Of a stretch of DNA of 34,322 bases, positions 29,820-34,322 are shown in pieces. Under the pieces are notes generated by a model. It searched no databases, was not told where the DNA came from, and saw only the letters and a program-made list of their open reading frames with translations. Where the stretch lies: positions 28,260 through 62,581 of the forward strand of contig SUTR01000007.1 in the NCBI GenBank assembly GCA_015062825.1, written 5' to 3'. Each line of letters begins with the position of its first letter. Position 1 is the stretch's first letter. Origin of the DNA: Methanosphaera stadtmanae. Its GTDB lineage: Archaea; Methanobacteriota; Methanobacteria; Methanobacteriales; Methanobacteriaceae. Position numbers and translations under genes: made by a program.

Positions 29820-29893
29820 AGCCCCAGGGGGGAATTGAACCCCCGACCGCTTGATTACAAGTCAAGCGCTCCACCAGACTGAGCTACTGAGGC
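29820..29893 (-). tRNA. tRNA-Thr (UGU)
   Basis: The acceptor GCCTCAG pairs with CTGGGGC (one G-U), discriminator T as expected for archaeal tRNA-Thr. The anticodon stem CTTGA/TCAAG holds CTTGTAA, anticodon TGT. The T arm GGGGGTTCAATTCCCCC is strong. CCA is not encoded. It is first of the Thr-Pro-Tyr unit. Confidence 0.96.
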
Positions 29894-29905
29894 GTCTACC
29901 TATAT

Positions 29906-29946
29906 TATCTGTTTTGTATGTAACAGATAGAAGTCATTTATTATTT
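29906..29946 (-). promoter_or_regulatory. tRNA-Thr promoter with 8-bp inverted repeat
   Basis: On the minus strand a TATA-like AAATAATAAAT (about 29936-29946) is followed by TATCTGTT-N8-AACAGATA (29906-29929, arms perfect), which ends 12 bases before the mature tRNA-Thr. The expected start site is inside the repeat. Confidence 0.5.
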
Positions 29947-30020
29947 AACCTCTTCATAGTATTTAAAGGTTTTGGTATAATTCCCCATAAAAAAAAGGAA
30001 ATTAAAGAAGCAAAACTAAA

Positions 30021-30059
30021 AATAAAAATTAAAAATTTTCTAAAAGATAATAGAAAATT
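30021..30059 (-). terminator. pgk terminator, 9-bp stem
   Basis: On the minus strand AATTTTCTA and TAGAAAATT (30034-30059) pair perfectly around an 8-base loop, starting 2 bases after the pgk stop codon. A T-rich stretch (TTTTTAATTTTTATTTTTAG) follows. Confidence 0.65.
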
Positions 30060-30061
30060 AA

Positions 30062-31285
30062 TTAATTCTTTTTAGCAGAATCTATCAATGCTTTAACAGC
30101 AGGTAACTCTTTACCTGATATTAAATTAATACTTGCTCCCCCACCACTACTAATATGAGTAATTCCATCACCAGAAGTCATACTGCTTGCAGCTGCTGCT
30201 AAATGGCCCCCTCCAATAATTGAAAAACCTTCAGACTCAGCCATAGCTTCCAATAATTCTTCTGTACCTTTATTAAATTCTTCTAGTTCAAACACACCTG
30301 CAGGACCATTTGCAAATAATGTCTTTGCAGTAGAAATCTTTTCTTTATATAATTCTATTGTTTTAATTCCTATATCATAAATAGGCAAATTAGGAATTTC
30401 ATCAACAGGATAATCTACACGAGAATCATTTTCTAAAATTCCAAGGTCAACTGGCAAAATAATCTTATCAGAAAATTCATCCAATAGATTTTTTGCAATG
30501 TCAATGTAATTTTCATAACCACGTTCAACTATGAAATTATAGTTAAATTCCTTTAAGTCAACTCCACTTGCCACTAGGAAAATATTAGCAACCAAACCAG
30601 TGGTTAATATATAATCTGCACGATTGGTCTTAAGAGCGTTAGCCATGACATCTATAGAATCATCTGCCTTAATACCACCTAGAACATATATCCTAGGTTG
30701 CTGTGCATTATCCAATATTCCAAATAATGAGGATAATTCTTGTTCCATGACACGTCCAGCAATTGATGGTAGAACATTTGAAAATCCTATAATTGATGTT
30801 TGTGAACGATGTGCTGTTGCAAATGCATCATTTACAAAGTAATCAGCAAGAGGTGCTAATGTTTTAACCAGATGTGTATTGGTTTGTTCTTCTATTGTTA
30901 ATTTGGGCATTTCCTCAGAATAAAATCTAACGTTTTCTAGTAGAACTATTTCTCCATTGACCATATTTGAAATGACATTAACTGCTTCTTTTGAAAATAT
31001 TGAGTCAACATACTGTACTTCAGTACCAATGATATTGGAGATTGCCAGTGCATGTTCTTTCAATGTTGTGAAATCTGATTTTCCAGGTCTACTCTGGTGT
31101 GCTAATATAACCACTTTTGCACCACGGCGTGACAATTCATCTATTGTAGTTGAATGTAATTGCATCCGAGTATCATCAAGTAAGTCACCACTTGTTGGAT
31201 CAACTGGTGAATTAATATCAACTCTTAAAAGCACAGTTTTACCTTCAAAATCATAATCATCCATAGTGTCAAATTTATATTTCAT
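30062..31285 (-). CDS. pgk: 3-phosphoglycerate kinase
   Basis: A 407-residue PGK that interconverts 1,3-bisphosphoglycerate and 3-phosphoglycerate; in methanogens it serves mainly gluconeogenesis. Motifs: V-L-L-R-V-D-I-N-S-P-V, L-A-H-Q-S-R-P-G-K-S-D-F, V-N-D-A-F-A-T-A-H-R (substrate basic patch), G-G-I-K-A-D-D-S, A-N-G-P-A-G-V-F-E, and the C-terminal nucleotide loop I-I-G-G-G-H-L-A-A-A, archaeal style in place of the bacterial GGGD. TTAGGGG precedes the ATG. It follows tpiA by 32 bases in one operon. Confidence 0.97.
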   Translation of the reverse strand: MKYKFDTMDDYDFEGKTVLLRVDINSPVDPTSGDLLDDTRMQLHSTTIDELSRRGAKVVILAHQSRPGKSDFTTLKEHALAISNIIGTEVQYVDSIFSKEAVNVISNMVNGEIVLLENVRFYSEEMPKLTIEEQTNTHLVKTLAPLADYFVNDAFATAHRSQTSIIGFSNVLPSIAGRVMEQELSSLFGILDNAQQPRIYVLGGIKADDSIDVMANALKTNRADYILTTGLVANIFLVASGVDLKEFNYNFIVERGYENYIDIAKNLLDEFSDKIILPVDLGILENDSRVDYPVDEIPNLPIYDIGIKTIELYKEKISTAKTLFANGPAGVFELEEFNKGTEELLEAMAESEGFSIIGGGHLAAAASSMTSGDGITHISSGGGASINLISGKELPAVKALIDSAKKN

Positions 31286-31317
31286 AATAATTTACCCCTA
31301 AATAATTTATTCATGAT

Positions 31318-31995
31318 TTAGATTAAACTTACCAAGTCAAGTAATGCCTCTTTCTGATTATCAGCCTTGATAATACCAGAAGCTAATAATACACCTTCTG
31401 CACCTAAATCCAATGCAGCTTTCATATCTTCACCAGTAGATATTCCTGCACCACATAATACTGAAATATCATCATTTATCTTATGAATTTCTTCCACTGT
31501 ATTTTCTACAACTTCAGGATTTGCTTTGGATACTGGTATTCCTGTTCCTATAAGTTCTGGTGGTTCTATTGCAATATAATCTGGATTGAAAGATGCTGCG
31601 GCAGCACTTGTTTTAACATTGTTTGTACACAATACGCTTGTTAAATCCAATTCTTTTGTTTTTTCTACAACAGAATCTATATCTGCCAAGGTCAATCTTT
31701 GTTCTGAATGATTAATCAATGTTCCACATACATTAGCTTCCTTTATTGCTTCAGGTAAAGTAGAACCAGTGTGTCCTCCAGGAGTAATAGGATCCATATG
31801 TTGAGAATAAACAGGTATATCTACAGCTTCAATTATATTATATAAATCTACAGCTTGAGGTGCAATTGCCATATTTACACCACTTTCCTGGCTTGCTTCT
31901 TCTACATATTTAGATAATTGTATAGCATTTTTTCCAGTTGATTCCACATATGTTTTATAATTTAGTATGATTATTGGTGTGTTATTTTTACTCAT
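31318..31995 (-). CDS. tpiA: Triosephosphate isomerase
   Basis: A 225-residue archaeal TIM, shorter than the bacterial/eukaryotic enzyme (about 250), as expected for the archaeal tetrameric form. Catalytic residues seen: Lys in I-L-N-Y-K-T-Y, His in I-N-H-S-E-Q-R, Glu in A-I-E-P-P-E-L-I-G-T-G. The phosphate-binding end is V-L-C-G-A-G-I-S-T-G and G-V-L-L-A-S-G-I. The upstream TAGG is a weak ribosome site. It is first gene of tpiA-pgk, joining adjacent steps of glycolysis/gluconeogenesis. Divergent from taw1. Confidence 0.97.
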   Translation of the reverse strand: MSKNNTPIIILNYKTYVESTGKNAIQLSKYVEEASQESGVNMAIAPQAVDLYNIIEAVDIPVYSQHMDPITPGGHTGSTLPEAIKEANVCGTLINHSEQRLTLADIDSVVEKTKELDLTSVLCTNNVKTSAAAASFNPDYIAIEPPELIGTGIPVSKANPEVVENTVEEIHKINDDISVLCGAGISTGEDMKAALDLGAEGVLLASGIIKADNQKEALLDLVSLI

Positions 31996-32146
31996 AAAAA
32001 AAACCTACTTATAATATAAATAGTGAATTAATAATTTCTAATCCACTATATTTTATTAATATATAATTATATGTTTTAAGTTATAGTAATTTTTTGATAT
32101 TATTAAATTAAATTTTTAATAAATAAGAAACAAATTATATATTCAT

Positions 32147-33094
32147 ATGTTAATTTCAGAAACTAAAAAGAAAGATTTAGAAAAAAAAGGATATAGATTT
32201 GCCGGCATTCATAATCATAGTGGTAATAAAATATGTCACTGGACACGAAAAAGTATTGTAGATGATGGAGTATGTTATAAAGAACAATTTTACGGCATAA
32301 AAAGTCATAGATGCCTACAAATGTCACCTGCAATTCCATATTGTCAACACAAATGCTTATTCTGTTGGAGAGATACGGAAATTACTAAAACATCATGGGA
32401 CACTGATGATTATGATGATCCAAAAACCATTATAGAGGATTGTATAAAAAATCAAAAACAATTATTATGCGGATTTTTTGGTAATGACAATGCCAATCCC
32501 AAAAAGCTTGAAGAATGTACAAAACCAAACAATGCAGCCATCAGCCTTGCAGGCGAACCATTATTATATCCAGAAATAAATCAATTACTAAGAGAATTTG
32601 AAAAAAAAGATTTTACAACGTTTCTTGTAAGTAATGGAGAACGTCCAGATCTTCTTTCAAAACTAGAAGATGAAGAACCAACACAATTATACATATCTCT
32701 TGATGCACCTAATGAAGAAATATATAAAAAAACGTGTCTTCCTCAAGTTGAAAATGGATGGCAGAAGTTACAAGAAAGCTTAGACTTGCTTACAACATTA
32801 GATACCCGAAAAGTTCTTAGGATAACATCCGTACATGAATTAAATATGTTGAATACTGATGAATATGCAAAGATTATTGATAAAACAGATATTGACTATG
32901 TGGAAATAAAAGCCTACATGTTTGTAGGTGACTCCAGAAATCGTCTAGAATGGGAGAACATGCCAACAACAGCACAATTGAATAAATTTGCATATGATAT
33001 TGCAGAAAAATCCGGACTTGATGTTATTGATGAAGTAGAAAAAAGTAGAGTATTATTACTTGGAGATAAAAAACCACAAAAGTATAATAACTAG
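32147..33094 (+). CDS. taw1: 4-demethylwyosine synthase Taw1
   Basis: A 315-residue radical SAM enzyme (TYW1 homologue) that builds the tricyclic imidazopurine of wyosine bases from N1-methylguanosine 37 in tRNA-Phe using pyruvate. The SAM cluster is C-Q-H-K-C-L-F-C-W-R (CX3CX2C, about residues 67-74). N-terminal conserved cysteines (near C26, C38 and C51) may form the second cluster. C-terminal V-E-I-K-A-Y-M-F-V-G-D-S-R-N-R-L fits the family. No ribosome binding site precedes the ATG, so the mRNA may be leaderless. The next gene starts 31 bases after its stop. Confidence 0.95.
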   Translation: MLISETKKKDLEKKGYRFAGIHNHSGNKICHWTRKSIVDDGVCYKEQFYGIKSHRCLQMSPAIPYCQHKCLFCWRDTEITKTSWDTDDYDDPKTIIEDCIKNQKQLLCGFFGNDNANPKKLEECTKPNNAAISLAGEPLLYPEINQLLREFEKKDFTTFLVSNGERPDLLSKLEDEEPTQLYISLDAPNEEIYKKTCLPQVENGWQKLQESLDLLTTLDTRKVLRITSVHELNMLNTDEYAKIIDKTDIDYVEIKAYMFVGDSRNRLEWENMPTTAQLNKFAYDIAEKSGLDVIDEVEKSRVLLLGDKKPQKYNN

Positions 33095-33125
33095 AACATT
33101 AATTAATATAGTAGAGGTGATAATT

Positions 33126-33998
33126 ATGAAGGGAAAAATTATTGGTATAATCATACTAATAATCATTGCTGGAGGATTATTCATACCTATAGGTTCATCA
33201 AGTAATTCTGGAACCGATTCTTCAGTAGCCGTAACATATGGAGAAACAACTTACAATAATAACAACTATAAAAGTATGGTAGATCAATACTTTGAAAACA
33301 ATGGAAATATCAACCTAAATAAGGCAAAGGAAACAGTTATAACTGCCAGTGATGTGAATAAAATTTCATCAGATATAAGTCAGAGAACATACAATTCAAA
33401 TCAAATATTTTCATGTGCAATGGTTGATTTAAGCAGTAAAAATAATCTTGACATTGATGTAGATTCATCAATTACAACAGTAACACCTAGTATGTATAAA
33501 TCCGCCCTTGAATCAGCAGGAATTACCAAAGGTCATGTAATAGTTACAAGCCCTGTAACTGCAACAGGAGAATCAGCTCTTGCAGGTGTTATGAAAGGAT
33601 ATGAAACTGCAACTGGACAGGTTATACCAGAAAAAGTCAAAGATGCAGCTAATAATGAAATATATACACAAAGTGAAGTTGTGAATAATTCCAATGTCAG
33701 TGCAGATGATGTTGCTAAAGTTATGCAGGAAGCTAAAGAGGAAGTAGCAAAAGCAAATACAACTGATTCACAAACAATTATCAACATTGTAAATAATATT
33801 GCAAGCAACAACAATATTCAAATATCAAATAATGATATTAACAACATTGCAAATAGTATACAAGAGACACAATCAGTACAAGATCAAGCATCACAATACA
33901 AAGAACAGTTATCTAATTTCGTAAATAGTGGCAAGGCACAAAATATATTTGACCAGATTATGAATACAATCCAATCATTTTTGAGCCAAAACAGATAA
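33126..33998 (+). CDS. DUF1002-type exported or anchored protein
   Basis: A 290-residue protein with an N-terminal signal/anchor (MKGKIIGIIILIIIAGGLFI) and a Ser/Asn/Gly/Thr-rich junction; there is no lipobox Cys. The body resembles DUF1002: K-E-T-V-I-T-A-S-D-V-N-K-I-S, then Y-K-S-A-L-E-S-A-G-I-T-K-G-H-V-I-V-T-S-P-V-T-A-T-G-E-S-A-L-A-G-V-M-K-G-Y-E. The C-terminal third is Asn/Gln-rich and probably coiled or flexible. The start is decided by GAGGTGAT 5 bases before ATG 33126; a longer frame overlapping taw1 has no site. It is probably outside the membrane; function unknown. It may share a transcript with taw1. Confidence 0.8.
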   Translation: MKGKIIGIIILIIIAGGLFIPIGSSSNSGTDSSVAVTYGETTYNNNNYKSMVDQYFENNGNINLNKAKETVITASDVNKISSDISQRTYNSNQIFSCAMVDLSSKNNLDIDVDSSITTVTPSMYKSALESAGITKGHVIVTSPVTATGESALAGVMKGYETATGQVIPEKVKDAANNEIYTQSEVVNNSNVSADDVAKVMQEAKEEVAKANTTDSQTIINIVNNIASNNNIQISNNDINNIANSIQETQSVQDQASQYKEQLSNFVNSGKAQNIFDQIMNTIQSFLSQNR

Positions 33999-34032
33999 TT
34001 TAGATATTTTCTAAATCTTTTTTTCTTTTTTA
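33998..34032 (+). terminator. DUF1002 gene terminator, 7-bp stem + T8
   Basis: ATTTAGA (33998-34004) and TCTAAAT (34010-34016) pair perfectly around TATTT, followed by T8 (34018-34025), C and T6. The last base of the stop codon is the first base of the stem. Confidence 0.75.
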
Positions 34033-34095
34033 AAATCATTTTATTTATTAAAAATTAGAATAACCTTTTAGAAAAATATTTAATTTTATTATAAG

Positions 34096-34235
34096 TTATA
34101 ACTAATAACTAATATGATATAATAAATAAGTAAAAAGTAATTAGAAATAAGTAATAAATTAGAATAAATAAGTTATAACTATTAATTAAAAAATGATAAG
34201 TAATAACAAATAAGTAAGAAATTATAACTAATAAC
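34096..34235. repeat. AT-rich degenerate repeats with a 14-bp direct repeat
   Basis: TTATAACTAATAAC occurs at 34096-34109 and again at 34222-34235. Between them variants of AATAAGTAA and GTTATAACT recur. No gene is seen. The stretch may be decayed copies of the tandem array that follows. Confidence 0.5.
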
Positions 34236-34239
34236 ATAT

Positions 34240-34322
34240 ATGTTATAAGAAATATGTTATAAGAAATATGTTATAAGAAATATGTTATAAGAAATATGTT
34301 ATAAGAAATATGTTATAAGAAA
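34240..34322. repeat. 14-bp tandem repeat ATGTTATAAGAAAT, at least six units
   Basis: Units begin at 34240, 34254, 34268, 34282, 34296 and 34310; five are complete and identical, and the sixth is cut by the window edge after 13 bases. There are no spacers, so this is not CRISPR. All six frames through the array are short or stopped by TAA. Confidence 0.9.

Noticed and set aside
29851-30075. 74-codon plus-strand ORF after the tRNA cluster
   Set aside because: It begins inside tRNA-Thr and runs through its promoter and the pgk terminator; Lys/Ile-rich noise.
34240-34322. Tandem repeats considered as a CRISPR array
   Set aside because: Units are only 14 bases and directly adjacent, with no spacers; no cas gene is in the window.

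Overview
The window is very AT-rich archaeal DNA with a dense set of information-processing genes. RNA polymerase is split into A', A'', B' and B''. With it are archaeal-type EF-1alpha, EF-2, aRF1, aIF5A, TFB, Gar1, DnaG primase and Taw1. Together with the extended GGAGGTGAT-like ribosome binding sites, this points to a low-GC methanogen of the Methanobacteriales; a host-associated Methanosphaera or Methanobrevibacter relative fits best (inference from gene content and composition, not a database match).

Layout. 1-7.1 kb holds single genes on both strands: a GyrI-like protein, aIF5A, the BioY biotin transporter, a XerA-type recombinase, DnaG with a long low-complexity linker, a DUF211 protein and an RraA-like protein. 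7.5-9.6 kb holds gar1 followed by TFB. TFB is preceded in frame by about 220 codons of Lys/Glu-rich sequence with five AT-hook cores and no ATG, GTG or TTG start. 9.7-10.6 kb is a pyrH operon with a small zinc-ribbon membrane protein. 11.0-13.8 kb holds aRF1 and a BASS-family transporter. 14.1-29.1 kb is the minus-strand supercluster rpoH, rpoB2 (B''), rpoB1 (B'), rpoA1 (A'), rpoA2 (A''), rpl30e, nusA, rpsL, rpsG, fusA, tuf, rpsJ, tRNA-Ser. 29.2-29.9 kb has six minus-strand tRNA genes (Thr-Pro-Tyr, then Asp-Lys-Lys). 30.0-32.0 kb is a tpiA-pgk operon. 32.1-34.0 kb holds taw1 and a secreted or anchored DUF1002 protein, and the window ends inside a 14-bp tandem repeat.

How it works together: the minus-strand block builds RNA polymerase and the decoding/elongation machinery. 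It is not one transcript. Hairpin plus T-tract signals close rpoH, fusA and tuf, and rpoH is cut off from rpoB2 by about 0.9 kb that seems to carry decayed sequence.

Main unexplained signals: (1) the AT-hook extension of TFB with a strong Shine-Dalgarno but no standard start; (2) a recurring terminator design in which the stop codon lies in the stem of a perfect hairpin followed by a T-tract, seen at about ten genes; (3) inverted repeats between the TATA box and the mature 5' end in all three tRNA transcription units; (4) four hairpins, three of them mutually exclusive, upstream of EF-1alpha; (5) TTG starts concentrated in rpsL, fusA and rpoA1.
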